DNA of 64,000 bases from Bellilinea sp040754815 (GTDB lineage Bacteria > Chloroflexota > Anaerolineae > Anaerolineales > Anaerolineaceae): contig JBFMBX010000010.1 in the NCBI GenBank assembly GCA_040754815.1, forward strand, positions 38,996-102,995, given 5' to 3'. Positions 43,029 to 52,308 of this stretch are shown here, one piece after another; the stretch's first letter is position 1, and each line of letters opens with the position of its first letter. A program made the position numbers and the translations under genes. The notes under the pieces are model-generated. The model was not told the DNA's origin and searched no databases. It saw only the letters and a program-made list of their open reading frames with translations.

Positions 43029-44396
43029 ATGACTCAAATTTCTGTTTCTGCACCCCAATTTTCGGCCGTGCCGGCAGCCGCCGGCCTGCCGCTGCTGGGT
43101 GTATTACCCCGTTTTGCACGCAACCCGCTCCATTTTTTGCTGGATGCGGCCATCCGTTACGGGCCGGTGGTGCGGCTCGATCTTGCCGGCCGTTCCACCT
43201 ATCTGGTCAGCCACCCGGAGGGCGTAAAGTATGTGCTGCAGGATAACAACCGCAACTACCGAAAAGGCTACGATCAGGCCAAACCCCTGATGGGGGAAGG
43301 GCTGGTCACCAGTGAAGGTGAATTCTGGCGTTCTCAGCGGCGGCTGATTCAGCCCTTCTTCAACCGTCAGCACCTGAGCGAGTACGCCCGCGTCATGGTG
43401 GAGGCCACTCAGGAACGTTTGCCGCGCTGGCAGGAAGCCGCCCGCCGCCGTCAACCGCTCAACTTCGGCGAAGAAATGATGCGTCTGACCCAGACGATCA
43501 TCGTGCGCACCATGTTCAGTGATGATGTGGGGGATCAGGCGGACGCTTTGGGCAAAGCCTTTGACCAGACGCTGGAGCACCTCAATCAGGTGCTCTTCTC
43601 GCCGCACCCGATTCTGGAAAAACTGCCCACACCGGCCAACCGCCGCCACGAACGTGCTTTGCGCTTTCTGGATGAGTTCATATACTGTCTCATAGAAAAA
43701 CGCCGGCAGAGCGGTGTGGATCACGGCGATTTACTCTCGCGCCTGCTGGCAGCGCGCGACCCGGAAACAGGCGAGGGCATGCCCGACCGCCAGATCCGCG
43801 ATGAGCTGATGACGATTTTCCTCGCCGGGCATGAGACCACCGCCAATGCACTGGCGTGGACGTTTTACCTGCTGGCCCAGCACCCGCAGAGCGAGTTCCG
43901 CTTGCTGGATGAAATCCAGCAGACCGTTGGTGAGCGCTCGCCAGCGGTGGAGGATTTAGCGGCCATGCCGTACAGTGCCATGGTGTTCAGCGAAGCGCTG
44001 CGCCTGTATCCGCCGGCGTGGATGTTTGCCCGCCATGCCATCGAAGAGGATGTCATTTTCGGTTATCCCATCCCTGCCGGCACGATGATCTTCCTCAGCC
44101 CGTATGTGACCCATCACCACCCGGAATACTGGGAGAATCCCGAAATCTTTGATCCGGAGCGTTTCAGCGAGGTGCGTTCGGAAGGACGCGCCCGTTATGC
44201 GTATTTTCCCTTTGGGGGAGGCCCGCGCCAGTGCATCGGCAACCATTTTGCTCAAATGGAAGCGCAGTTGATTATGACCATTCTACTGCAGCATTTTCGG
44301 GTTGAACTGGTTGAGGGAGTAAAGGTGAAGCCGACGCCCATTGCAACCCTCCAACCGCGCCCCGGTGTGCTGGTGTATTTCGAAAACCGCCGCTGA
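43029..44396 (+). CDS. Cytochrome P450
   Basis: 455 residues. A heme monooxygenase: I-helix oxygen-binding AGHETTANAL, ExxR in SEALRLYPPAW, and heme-binding FGGGPRQCIGNHFAQME with the thiolate Cys. No membrane anchor, so soluble and bacterial class; substrates of similar enzymes (CYP102/110/197-like) are fatty acids or terpenoids, which is only a guess. No ferredoxin or reductase gene is adjacent. AAAGG precedes the ATG; the frame extends upstream into the menA gene on the other strand but without a supported start. Confidence 0.94.
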   Translation: MTQISVSAPQFSAVPAAAGLPLLGVLPRFARNPLHFLLDAAIRYGPVVRLDLAGRSTYLVSHPEGVKYVLQDNNRNYRKGYDQAKPLMGEGLVTSEGEFWRSQRRLIQPFFNRQHLSEYARVMVEATQERLPRWQEAARRRQPLNFGEEMMRLTQTIIVRTMFSDDVGDQADALGKAFDQTLEHLNQVLFSPHPILEKLPTPANRRHERALRFLDEFIYCLIEKRRQSGVDHGDLLSRLLAARDPETGEGMPDRQIRDELMTIFLAGHETTANALAWTFYLLAQHPQSEFRLLDEIQQTVGERSPAVEDLAAMPYSAMVFSEALRLYPPAWMFARHAIEEDVIFGYPIPAGTMIFLSPYVTHHHPEYWENPEIFDPERFSEVRSEGRARYAYFPFGGGPRQCIGNHFAQMEAQLIMTILLQHFRVELVEGVKVKPTPIATLQPRPGVLVYFENRR

Positions 44397-44702
44397 TTTC
44401 ATCAATTGCCCGCGGCGGCGCAAAGGGTTGAATCTCATCCCACCGGCAGCGAGGGAGGGTGGATGACCGCGTTCGCTCGCCATGAGGTGGAAGGCTGCTG
44501 CTGATTGCCGGCGGCCTTTATACTGCCTGCCTGACCCGAAAGGCAGCCTGATGGTTCAGTTTATGCGCCGCTCATGGTAAAATAAGGCGCATTCGCTTTC
44601 GGATGCCCCTGCCTCCTTTCGGATTTGCTATGGCAAATCAAGGAAGGGGATGGAAAGGGTGGTTTATAATAAAGGGAAAATCCTGCTCCTTCTGGAGGAA
44701 TG

Positions 44703-44924
44703 ATGGTCAATCCGGAATTACTGGAAATTTTGCGCTGCCCCGCCTGTGTCCGCGAGAAGGAAGGGCTGCTCGATTATTACAAAGAATCGTGGCTGATTTG
44801 CCGTGATTGTGGAAGAAAATATCCCATCGTTGAGGATATTCCGGTCATGTTGATTGAGGAAGGGGATAAGTGGGTCAATACCGCAAGAGAAGCCCTGCCC
44901 GTTCCTCCGCCGCCGATCAAGTAA
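44703..44924 (+). CDS. Trm112-like small zinc-binding protein
   Basis: 73 residues from the ATG at 44703, which has GGAGG 4 nt upstream (the ATG 3 bp earlier is too close to it). Trm112p-like fold: PELLEILRCPACVRE, LICRDCGRKYPIVEDIPVML, with CPxC and CxxC as a possible zinc site. Such proteins activate methyltransferases or act alone in lipid A or cell-envelope contexts; the partner is not clear. It precedes the LCP gene by 31 bp. Confidence 0.85.
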   Translation: MVNPELLEILRCPACVREKEGLLDYYKESWLICRDCGRKYPIVEDIPVMLIEEGDKWVNTAREALPVPPPPIK

Positions 44925-44955
44925 AAAAAACTTTACTGGAACGGATCTTGCAACG

Positions 44956-46410
44956 ATGAGCGGCATGATCCGAACCTCCTCTGTGCGATATCGAAAGATG
45001 AAGATGGCTCAAAGACAACAACGAATGGTCCTCAAGCGAAACCCGCTCGACCGCCTGACCCTGATTGTGCTGGTGGTGTTCATCGTTCTGGCGGTAATTA
45101 CCGGCATTGTGACTTTCAATGTGGCGCGCGATATTTTCAAATCCTGGACGGCTACGCCGCTGGAAGGGGTAGCTGTGAGCAACAGTAATAATCCGGCAGT
45201 GCCCACTTTGCCGCCCAACACCATATTGCAGCCCTCAGGCGGCCCGCAGCCTCAGCCGTGGGATGGCAAGAACCGCGTCAACGTCCTGCTGATGGGGCTG
45301 GATTACCGCGATTGGGAAGCCGGTGAGGTGCCGCGCACGGATACGATGATGCTGCTTACCCTCGATCCGGTCACCAATACGGCCGGCATTCTTTCCATCC
45401 CCCGCGATATGTGGGTAAACATTCCGGGCTACGATTATCACAAAATCAATCAGGCTTATTACTTTGGCGAACTGGATAAACTGCCCGGCGGCGGCCCCGC
45501 GCTGGCCATGGAAACCGTAAAGCAATTCCTTGGCGTGGATATTCAATACTACGCCCAGATTGATTTCAACGCCTTCGTCCGTTTCATTGACGAAATCAAA
45601 GGGGTCAAAATCCGCGTGGAAGAACCGATCACCGTGGTGGTGATGGGGACGAACCGCAAGATCAAACTGGAACCGGGCGTGGTTACCCTGCCCGGGGATA
45701 TTGCCCTTGCCTACGCCCGCCAGCGCTATACCGAAGGCGGGGATTTCGACCGCGCCCGCCGCCAGCAGCAGGTGATTCTGGCGATTCGCGACCGAATACT
45801 CAGTTTCGATATGCTGCCCACGCTCATCACCCGCGCGCCGGTGCTGTATAACGAACTTGCTTCCGGCGTGCGCACCAATCTGACGCTGGAGCAGGTGATC
45901 CGGCTGGCGTGGCTGGCTCAGCAGATTCCCGAAGAAAACATCAAGCGCGCCGTGATCGGCACCGATGCGGTGGAGTTCGGCACTTCGCCGGATGGGCTGG
46001 ATATTCTTATTCCCATCCCCGACCGGATTCGCCTGATTCGGGATGAGATTTTCACCACAGGCGGCCCCGTGGGGCCGGTGGCCGTTGCCGAAGACCCGGC
46101 CGCGCTGATGCAGGCTGAGGCGGCGCGTATTTCGGTGCAAAACGGCAGTGGCGCGGAGGGACTGGCCGGACGAACTGCCGGCTGGCTGCGCGAGCAGGGC
46201 TTCAATGTGGTGGATGAATCTACCGCCGATCAGTTCTACGATGTAACCACCTTTTTCATCTACAACGGCAAGCCGTACACTCTGCGTCATCTGGCCAACT
46301 TGATGGGCATTGAAAATCCGCGCGTGTATAACCGCTACGACCCCAACGCCCCATACGATATTGCCGTGGTGGTAGGTACGGATTGGGCGGCTTCCAATCC
46401 GATGCCCTGA
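44956..46410 (+). CDS. LytR-CpsA-Psr (LCP) family protein
   Basis: About 484 residues. A cytoplasmic start, one membrane segment (about 30-55), a Pro-rich linker, the LCP domain (about 95-250: NVLLMGLDYRDWEAGEVPRT, TDTMMLLTLDP, SIPRDMWVNIPGY, ALAYARQRYTEGGDFDRARR) and a C-terminal LytR_C domain (about 380-480: ISVQNGSGAEGLAG). LCP enzymes transfer glycopolymers from lipid carriers to peptidoglycan or proteins. The start is uncertain; ATGs at 44956 and 44998 are both possible. Confidence 0.92.
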   Translation: MSGMIRTSSVRYRKMKMAQRQQRMVLKRNPLDRLTLIVLVVFIVLAVITGIVTFNVARDIFKSWTATPLEGVAVSNSNNPAVPTLPPNTILQPSGGPQPQPWDGKNRVNVLLMGLDYRDWEAGEVPRTDTMMLLTLDPVTNTAGILSIPRDMWVNIPGYDYHKINQAYYFGELDKLPGGGPALAMETVKQFLGVDIQYYAQIDFNAFVRFIDEIKGVKIRVEEPITVVVMGTNRKIKLEPGVVTLPGDIALAYARQRYTEGGDFDRARRQQQVILAIRDRILSFDMLPTLITRAPVLYNELASGVRTNLTLEQVIRLAWLAQQIPEENIKRAVIGTDAVEFGTSPDGLDILIPIPDRIRLIRDEIFTTGGPVGPVAVAEDPAALMQAEAARISVQNGSGAEGLAGRTAGWLREQGFNVVDESTADQFYDVTTFFIYNGKPYTLRHLANLMGIENPRVYNRYDPNAPYDIAVVVGTDWAASNPMP

Positions 46411-46416
46411 GCATGT

Positions 46417-47235
46417 TTACCTGCCCAGCCGTTTGATGAAAGCGGCTATTTCCCGTAAAAAGTTCATGTACGCTTCGCGGTGCACATTGTGACCGGCTGT
46501 GACAATGCGCACCGTTTTGCTTTTCCGCCATAACTTTTCGATCTGCCGAATCACCTCAGGGGTCAACACTGCCCCCAGCGCCGGCTCGCCGGTGATGATC
46601 AAACCGGGGCAGGCGATCTGGCGGACGATCTCGCGCCAGTCCGGTTGGGGCTGAACGATCCAATCCAGCGCCGCCAGTTGAACCTGCTGCTTGGCTTTGG
46701 CCCACTGAAAGAACTCGCTCTCGTCCCACAGCGGGTTGAGCCGCCTGCCCTCGGCGATAATTTCTTCCAGCGATTTTTGTTTCAGACCGGCCAGCCAGTC
46801 GCGCCAGTCGTTCAGTTTCTTTTCGCGCCGTTTGCCGTCCTCGCCGGATGCTTCCTGCCACGGCGGGTCTTCGAGGATAACGCCGCGCACGATTTTGGGC
46901 AATTGGGCAGCCGCCAGCGCGGCGGTGGTGGCGCCCATCGAGTGGCCGATGAGGATGGGTCTGTGAAGCTGCAGGTGTTCGATGAGCGCACAGACATCCT
47001 CGGCCTGAACCAACGGCGAGGCGCCGCGCTCGTCGAGGCCGGAGGAACCGTGTCCGCGGGCATCCATGAGAATGACATCGAATTCCACTTCCAGAACCAG
47101 CGGCAGGCGGTTCCAGCACAGGGCATTATCACTCAAACCGTGCAGCAGAAGAATGGGCGGTTTTTGCCCGCCGGTGCGGTAATATTGAATGCGCACCCCA
47201 TTCGACAGCAAGTGACCGTAGAACAATTGCGGCAT
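46417..47235 (-). CDS. Alpha/beta hydrolase
   Basis: 272 residues, soluble. Classical fold: oxyanion LLLHGLSDNALCW, MDARGHGSSG, nucleophile Ser in IGHSMGATTAALAA (about 98), acid in GEPALGAVLTPE and His in VTAGHNVHREAY. Substrate unknown; likely an esterase or a C-C hydrolase. AGGGGAAA precedes the ATG. Convergent with the LCP gene, ends 6 bp apart, no obvious terminator between. Confidence 0.9.
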   Translation of the reverse strand: MPQLFYGHLLSNGVRIQYYRTGGQKPPILLLHGLSDNALCWNRLPLVLEVEFDVILMDARGHGSSGLDERGASPLVQAEDVCALIEHLQLHRPILIGHSMGATTAALAAAQLPKIVRGVILEDPPWQEASGEDGKRREKKLNDWRDWLAGLKQKSLEEIIAEGRRLNPLWDESEFFQWAKAKQQVQLAALDWIVQPQPDWREIVRQIACPGLIITGEPALGAVLTPEVIRQIEKLWRKSKTVRIVTAGHNVHREAYMNFLREIAAFIKRLGR

Positions 47236-47338
47236 GGGCTGTTTCCCCTACATGATTTCAGTATAACCGAAAAGGGCGCAAGCGGTTGAAGGAAGAACGC
47301 CCCGAATAAGGATGATAATCCACTTTCCTGTTTTAGTA

Positions 47339-47380
47339 TTGATTTTAACGGCAAACTTGTTATAATAAGTATAATAAGTT
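47339..47380 (+). promoter_or_regulatory. Promoter and palindromic operator before the GntR gene
   Basis: TTGATT (47339-47344) and TATAAT (47361-47366) are 16 bp apart. Over and past the -10 lies the inverted repeat AACTTGTTATA (47354-47364) / TATAATAAGTT (47370-47380), 10 of 11 positions matching, 5-nt spacer. This is what a GntR-family autorepressor site would look like: a bound dimer would block the promoter of its own operon. The gene has no Shine-Dalgarno site. Confidence 0.55.
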
Positions 47381-47399
47381 ATCCCGGAATAATCACGGT

Positions 47400-48134
47400 A
47401 TGATTTCTCCCCTGCGGCAGACGAGCAAACCCCTTTATCAGCAGGTGGAGCAGGAATTGCTCCGCCAGATTCGCCACAATCTGCTCAAGCCGGGCGATAA
47501 ACTCCCCTCCGAGAGTGAACTTTCCCGCCAGTTTAACGTCAGCCGAATTACCGCCCGCCGCGCCATCAATAACCTGATTCAGCAGGGCTATGTCTATTCC
47601 CTGCAGGGCAAAGGGACTTTTGTGGCGCAGACCCGCATTCGGGAACTTTCCGGTTTCCGCTCTTTCAGCGAGGATATTCGGGCGCGCGGCATGACCCCTG
47701 CCTCGCGCCTGATTCAAATCCGCCGGATGCAGCCCAAAGCCAGCCTGCGGGCGGAATTAAACCTGCCCGCCGGGGTGGCGGTTTACCGGCTGGAGCGGGT
47801 GCGGTTGGTAAACGGCGAGCCGGTGGCTTATGAGGACGCTTACCTGCCGGCCAATCTTTGTCCCGGACTGGAGCAGTTCGACCTTGAAAAACGCTCGCTG
47901 TTCGAAGTGCTGCGCAGCGAGTACAACCTCAACCCCACCTGGGCAGATGCCGAGCTGGAGGCCGCCCCCGCTGATGAAACGCTGGCGGCACACCTCGGCA
48001 TCCGTCCGGGTGAACCGGTGTTGATTGCCCTGCGCCACACCTATACCGAAACGATGACCGTCATCGAGTATGTCCGCTCGGTATACAGTGGCAAAAATTT
48101 CACCTTCTACACCGGACGGCAATATATTGGGTAG
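47400..48134 (+). CDS. GntR-family regulator with UTRA domain (HutC type)
   Basis: 244 residues. N-terminal winged helix (KLPSESELSRQFNVSRITARR) and a C-terminal UTRA ligand domain (GFRSFSEDIRARGMTP, RLERVRLVNGEPVAYEDAYL, PVLIALRHTYTETMTVIEY). UTRA regulators sense small molecules such as sugar phosphates; NagR/DasR are of this class and respond to GlcN-6-P or GlcNAc-6-P, which fits the amino-sugar type genes downstream. Likely a repressor of the operon 47400-54196. Confidence 0.92.
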   Translation: MISPLRQTSKPLYQQVEQELLRQIRHNLLKPGDKLPSESELSRQFNVSRITARRAINNLIQQGYVYSLQGKGTFVAQTRIRELSGFRSFSEDIRARGMTPASRLIQIRRMQPKASLRAELNLPAGVAVYRLERVRLVNGEPVAYEDAYLPANLCPGLEQFDLEKRSLFEVLRSEYNLNPTWADAELEAAPADETLAAHLGIRPGEPVLIALRHTYTETMTVIEYVRSVYSGKNFTFYTGRQYIG

Positions 48135-48185
48135 ATACCCAAAGTCAACTCATTTATTTTTTCACAAAAGAAAAAAGGAGGAAGT

Positions 48186-49484
48186 ATGCGTGTAATCAGT
48201 CGTTCTATTTTTGTTTTCGTTTTGCTTGCAGTGCTGGTGATGAGCGCGGCCGGATGCGCCTCACCGCAGCAGGCGGAAGGGCCGAAAGTGGTCAAAGTGC
48301 TGGCGATGCAACAGGCCGGCCCCACCCCCGAAGAGATGAATGCCATCGTGGCCAAATTCAATGAAAGCTCGCCCAATGTGAAGGTGGAAATCGAATATGT
48401 TTCCTACGATGCCCTTCACGATAAAATCGTCACCGCCATGGCTGCCAACCCGCCTTCCTATGATGTGGTGCTGGTGGATGACATCTGGTACGCCGAATTT
48501 GTCAAGAACGGCTACCTGTGGGATGTGACCGACAAAATTGACCAGACCACCAAAGAGGAAGTCTTCTCGACCGCATGGGATATCACCAGCGTCAACGGGC
48601 GGATTTACGGTATGCCGTGGCTGTTAGACCAGAAATACTTCTACTACAACACCGAGATTTTGGAAAAAGCCGGTGTTGACGTGCCTCAGACGTGGGAAGA
48701 AGTGGTGGAAGCCAGCCGCAAGATCAAAGAGATGGGGCTGGTGGAATACCCGATTGTCTGGTCGTGGGCACAGGCTGAAGCGGCCATTTGCGACTTTGTT
48801 GCCCTGCTTTACGGCAACGGCGGCGCCTTTGTGGATGAAGCCGGCCAGCCGGCGTTCAACAACGAGAAGGGCGTTGAGGTCGTTGAGTGGATGGTGCAGA
48901 CCATTGATGAAGGATTGAGCAACCCCGCTTCAATTTCCTATGTCGAGGAAGATGTGCGCAATGTCTTTTCGCAGGGGAAGGCCGCCTTTGCGCTCAACTG
49001 GCTGTACATGTACGATCTGGCCGCCCTCAACCAGGAAGAATCGCAGGTAACCGGCAAAGTGGGATTGGGGCTGGTGCCGGCCTTCAAGGACGGCGGTGTG
49101 CCCAGCGCGACCATCAACGGCTCGATGGGCTTTTCGGTGATTGACAAATCGCCCAACCGCGAAGCGGCGTGGGAATATGTCAAATTCCTGACCAGCGAGT
49201 CCATTCAAAAAGAATATTCGGCTCACCTTTTGCCCATCTGGAGCAGCAATTATGAGGGTGAAGCGCTGGAAGAGTTGAAATCGCTGAACGAATCGAACCC
49301 GGTGACGGTGCCGGCTTTCAGCGCGCAAATTGTATATTCACACGTCCGCCCGAAAGTGCCGTTCTACCCCGAGTTTTCCAAAGCCCTGCAGCTGGCCCTG
49401 CAGGAAGCCCTGACCAAGCAAAAAAGCCCGGCAGAGGCATTGAACGATGCTGCTGCCAAGTGGAACGAACTGGCTTCTCAGTAA
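48186..49484 (+). CDS. Sugar ABC transporter substrate-binding lipoprotein
   Basis: 432 residues, solute-binding family 1. Lipoprotein signal with lipobox AAGC (Cys23). Characteristic binding-protein stretches: FNESSPNVKVEIEYV, YDVVLVDDIWYAEFVKNGYL, GRIYGMPWLLDQKYFYYN and VTSESIQKEYSAHLLPIWS. Ligand is presumably a sugar or amino sugar, given the kinase and isomerase that follow. AAGGAGG precedes the ATG. 51 bp after the regulator. Confidence 0.93.
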   Translation: MRVISRSIFVFVLLAVLVMSAAGCASPQQAEGPKVVKVLAMQQAGPTPEEMNAIVAKFNESSPNVKVEIEYVSYDALHDKIVTAMAANPPSYDVVLVDDIWYAEFVKNGYLWDVTDKIDQTTKEEVFSTAWDITSVNGRIYGMPWLLDQKYFYYNTEILEKAGVDVPQTWEEVVEASRKIKEMGLVEYPIVWSWAQAEAAICDFVALLYGNGGAFVDEAGQPAFNNEKGVEVVEWMVQTIDEGLSNPASISYVEEDVRNVFSQGKAAFALNWLYMYDLAALNQEESQVTGKVGLGLVPAFKDGGVPSATINGSMGFSVIDKSPNREAAWEYVKFLTSESIQKEYSAHLLPIWSSNYEGEALEELKSLNESNPVTVPAFSAQIVYSHVRPKVPFYPEFSKALQLALQEALTKQKSPAEALNDAAAKWNELASQ

Positions 49485-49562
49485 ACGGCCATTACCAACC
49501 CCCACAGGGCGGGGAAGTTTGATCCCTCTTCCCCGCCCTGCATCTCTGAAACAGCCTGATTT

Positions 49563-50477
49563 ATGACCATTACCGTTATTCCACCCAAAACACGAACTCT
49601 CACCCAGCAGCGCTTGCGTGACGGCTTCTGGCTGATTTTGCCCGGTTTGCTGGTGATTTTCGGCATTACCCTGTTCCCCATTATTTACACGTTCGTCCTC
49701 AGTTTTACGGAGACCCCCATCTCCAATCCCGCCCCGCAGGATTTTGTGGGTTTAAGGAATTATCTTTCGTTCATTTCCAGTCCGGTATTCTGGGAGGCCA
49801 TTCGCCGCACGGTGTATTTCACCATCGTTTCGGTGGGTGTTGAATTGATTTTGGGGATGGGACTGGCCTTGTTAATTCATGCCCGGCCGTTGGGCTGGCA
49901 GTTCCTGCGCACCAGTCTCATCATTCCGTGGGCAATTCCAACGATTGTCAACGGGGCGATGTGGCGCTGGATTTACAATGCGGATTACGGCGCGCTCAAC
50001 GGGCTGCTTTATCAACTGGGGGTAATTGACCGCTACCGGGCGTGGCTTGCGGAGCCGGTCATGGCGATGAATCTGGTCATCGTTGCCGATGTATGGCATT
50101 CGGTGCCGTTCATCGCGTTGATTTTGCAGGCGGCTCTGGCGACCATTCCCCGCGAACTGGAAGAAGCCGCCGAGGTGGATGGGGCGAATGTCTGGCAGCG
50201 CTTCTGGAAAATTCGTTTTCCTTTATTGCAGCCGGCCATTCTGGTGGCGCTGGTTATCCGCACGGTGGAGGCTTTTCGCGTGTTCGATATCATCTATGTC
50301 ATCACGCAGGGAGGCCCGGCGTTTGGGACGGTTACCATCTCTTATCTCACCTACCTGGAATCGTTTTCCTACGGTCATCTGGGCGGCGGAGCGGCGCTTT
50401 CCTTCCTGATTTCGGCGTTCACGCTGGTGATGGCGCTGTTGTATATTCGACTGCTGTACCGGGAGGACTTGCGCTGA
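49563..50477 (+). CDS. Sugar ABC transporter permease, MalF type
   Basis: 304 residues, six membrane segments, with the EAA loop IPRELEEAAEVDGANVWQRF and IRFPLLQPAILVA. Pairs with the MalG-type permease to form the channel. 78 bp after the binding-protein gene; the stop overlaps the next start by one base (TGATG). Confidence 0.93.
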   Translation: MTITVIPPKTRTLTQQRLRDGFWLILPGLLVIFGITLFPIIYTFVLSFTETPISNPAPQDFVGLRNYLSFISSPVFWEAIRRTVYFTIVSVGVELILGMGLALLIHARPLGWQFLRTSLIIPWAIPTIVNGAMWRWIYNADYGALNGLLYQLGVIDRYRAWLAEPVMAMNLVIVADVWHSVPFIALILQAALATIPRELEEAAEVDGANVWQRFWKIRFPLLQPAILVALVIRTVEAFRVFDIIYVITQGGPAFGTVTISYLTYLESFSYGHLGGGAALSFLISAFTLVMALLYIRLLYREDLR

Positions 50478-51337
50478 TGAAAACCACTCGTCACACCGGT
50501 AGTAAAATCCTCTTCTTTTTGTTCAGTCTGGCGGCTCTACTGGTCATTTACGCCCCGCTCGCGTGGCTGTTCCTTGCCAGCATTTCCACCCGCGCTGACC
50601 TGCTGGCCACCCCGCCGCGCTGGATACCGGAACACCCCACCCTTAAAAATTATCTGGATATTCTTGTGCCGGGAACCGCCGTTTCCGAAGTGGCCAAAAC
50701 CTTCAAGATCACGCTGGGTAACTCGCTGCTGGTGGCCCTCACCACGACAATTATCTCGCTGGTGATCGGCTCGCTGGCCGCCTATGCGCTGGCCCGTTTG
50801 CGCCTTCCTTACCGGAACAAAGTGTTTTTTGGTGTGTTGAGCGTGAGGATGATACCGGAAATTTCGCTGGTGATTCCGCTTTACATCGCCGCCGCCCGCC
50901 TGAGCATTCTGAATAAACCGATCATTCTCATCCTCACCTACCTGAGTTTTGCCCTGCCTTTTACCATCTGGATGCTGACCACTTTCTTTGAAACGGTGCC
51001 GGAAGAGCTGGAAGATGCGGCCTTGATAGACGGCAGTTCGCGGCTGAACACGCTCTTCCGCGTGGTCATACCCGTGGCCGCGCCGGGCATCATCTCCACT
51101 GCTTTATTCACCTTTTTGCTGGCGTGGGATGAATTTTTCTTTGCCTTGATTTTCACCAGCACGGTAGCCGCCAAGACCGTTCCGGTGGCAATTGCCGAAT
51201 TTACCGGACGATACGCCGTGGATATTACCGCGATGATGACGGGGGGAATCCTTGCTGCGCTACCGCCGGTTTTGCTGGCGCTGGTCTTCCAGCGGTTTAT
51301 CGTCAGCGGACTTTCTGCGGGAGCGGTCAAAGGATGA
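50477..51337 (+). CDS. Sugar ABC transporter permease, MalG type
   Basis: 286 residues from the ATG at 50477. Six membrane segments; EAA loop VPEELEDAALIDGSSRLNTL. No ATPase gene is in the operon, so the transporter probably borrows a shared MsmK-type ATPase from elsewhere. Overlaps the ROK gene by 4 bp (ATGA). Confidence 0.93.
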   Translation: MKTTRHTGSKILFFLFSLAALLVIYAPLAWLFLASISTRADLLATPPRWIPEHPTLKNYLDILVPGTAVSEVAKTFKITLGNSLLVALTTTIISLVIGSLAAYALARLRLPYRNKVFFGVLSVRMIPEISLVIPLYIAAARLSILNKPIILILTYLSFALPFTIWMLTTFFETVPEELEDAALIDGSSRLNTLFRVVIPVAAPGIISTALFTFLLAWDEFFFALIFTSTVAAKTVPVAIAEFTGRYAVDITAMMTGGILAALPPVLLALVFQRFIVSGLSAGAVKG

Positions 51338-52308
51338 ACGGTCAACCGGTTGTTGTGGGTGTGGATCTGGGCGGTACTCATGTGCGCGCCGCTGTGGTCA
51401 GTGAAGGGGGCGAAATTCTGTCCTTTTCCAAAACGAACATCGAAGCGCAAAAAGGGGTGGAGGAGGGCATCCGCCGTATTCAGGGATTGATTCGGCAGGT
51501 GCTGGAAAGTGCGGGGGTGAAAAAAGCGGCAGGAATCGGTTTTGGTTCCACCGGGCCGCTCGACCGGCAAAGGGGACGCATTCAAAACCCCTACACCCTG
51601 CCGGGCTGGGAGGATGTGGATATCCGCGAACCGTTGTGCAGGGAATTCGATGCCCCGCTGGTGATGGAAAACGATGCCGATGCCGCCGCGCTGGGGGAGG
51701 GCTGGCTTGGTTCAGGACGGGGCACTTCCCGTTTTGCGCTGGTGACGGTTGGCACGGGTGTTGGGCTGGGGGTGGTGATTGACGGTAAAATTTACCGCGG
51801 CATGGGTGGTGAACATCCCGAGGGCGGTCATCAGGTGCTGGATCCTGCCGGCCCGCCCTGCTATTGCGGGGCGAGGGGCTGCCTGGAAAGCCTTGCCTCC
51901 GGCCCGGCGATTGCCGAAGCGGCCGGCCGCCTTGCTGCCGAGGCTCCCGGTTCCAGATTGCATTCCCTCTTGAAATCGGGCGCAGCGCTGGATAGTGTGC
52001 AGGTGATTCAGGCTGCCCGTGAAGGCGATGAACTGGCCCAAAAGGTGGTGGAGAATGCGGCTGCTTATCTGGGGCTGGGGCTGGTCAATTTGATGCTTTT
52101 CTTTTTACCGGAATGTATTGCGTTGGGCGGCGGGGTGATGAAAAATTACGATTTGTTCTTCCCCGTCATTCAACGCGTGATCAATCAGCATGATGTGGTC
52201 ATACCGGCGCGCCGCGTCCGCGTTGTTCCTGCTTCCCTTGGAGATAAAGCAGGGGTTTTGGGTGCGGCGCGCGCGATCTGGATGGAAGTAAAAGGAAGAT
52301 TACAATGA
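51334..52308 (+). CDS. ROK-family sugar kinase
   Basis: 324 residues. ATP-dependent phosphorylation of a sugar at C6. Phosphate-binding VGVDLGGTHVRAAVV at the start, catalytic Asp in MENDADAAALGE, and zinc-binding ROK signature GGHQVLDP and CYCGARGCLESLASG. No N-terminal helix-turn-helix, so an enzyme rather than a repressor. GlcNAc, GlcN or glucose are candidates; the SIS partner favours an amino sugar. Overlaps both neighbours by 4 bp. Confidence 0.93.
   Translation: MNGQPVVVGVDLGGTHVRAAVVSEGGEILSFSKTNIEAQKGVEEGIRRIQGLIRQVLESAGVKKAAGIGFGSTGPLDRQRGRIQNPYTLPGWEDVDIREPLCREFDAPLVMENDADAAALGEGWLGSGRGTSRFALVTVGTGVGLGVVIDGKIYRGMGGEHPEGGHQVLDPAGPPCYCGARGCLESLASGPAIAEAAGRLAAEAPGSRLHSLLKSGAALDSVQVIQAAREGDELAQKVVENAAAYLGLGLVNLMLFFLPECIALGGGVMKNYDLFFPVIQRVINQHDVVIPARRVRVVPASLGDKAGVLGAARAIWMEVKGRLQ

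Noticed and set aside
44460..44520. Terminator after the cytochrome P450 gene
   Set aside because: GGCTGCTGC and GCCGGCGGCC can pair only with several G-U pairs and the U-tract is short; too weak to list.
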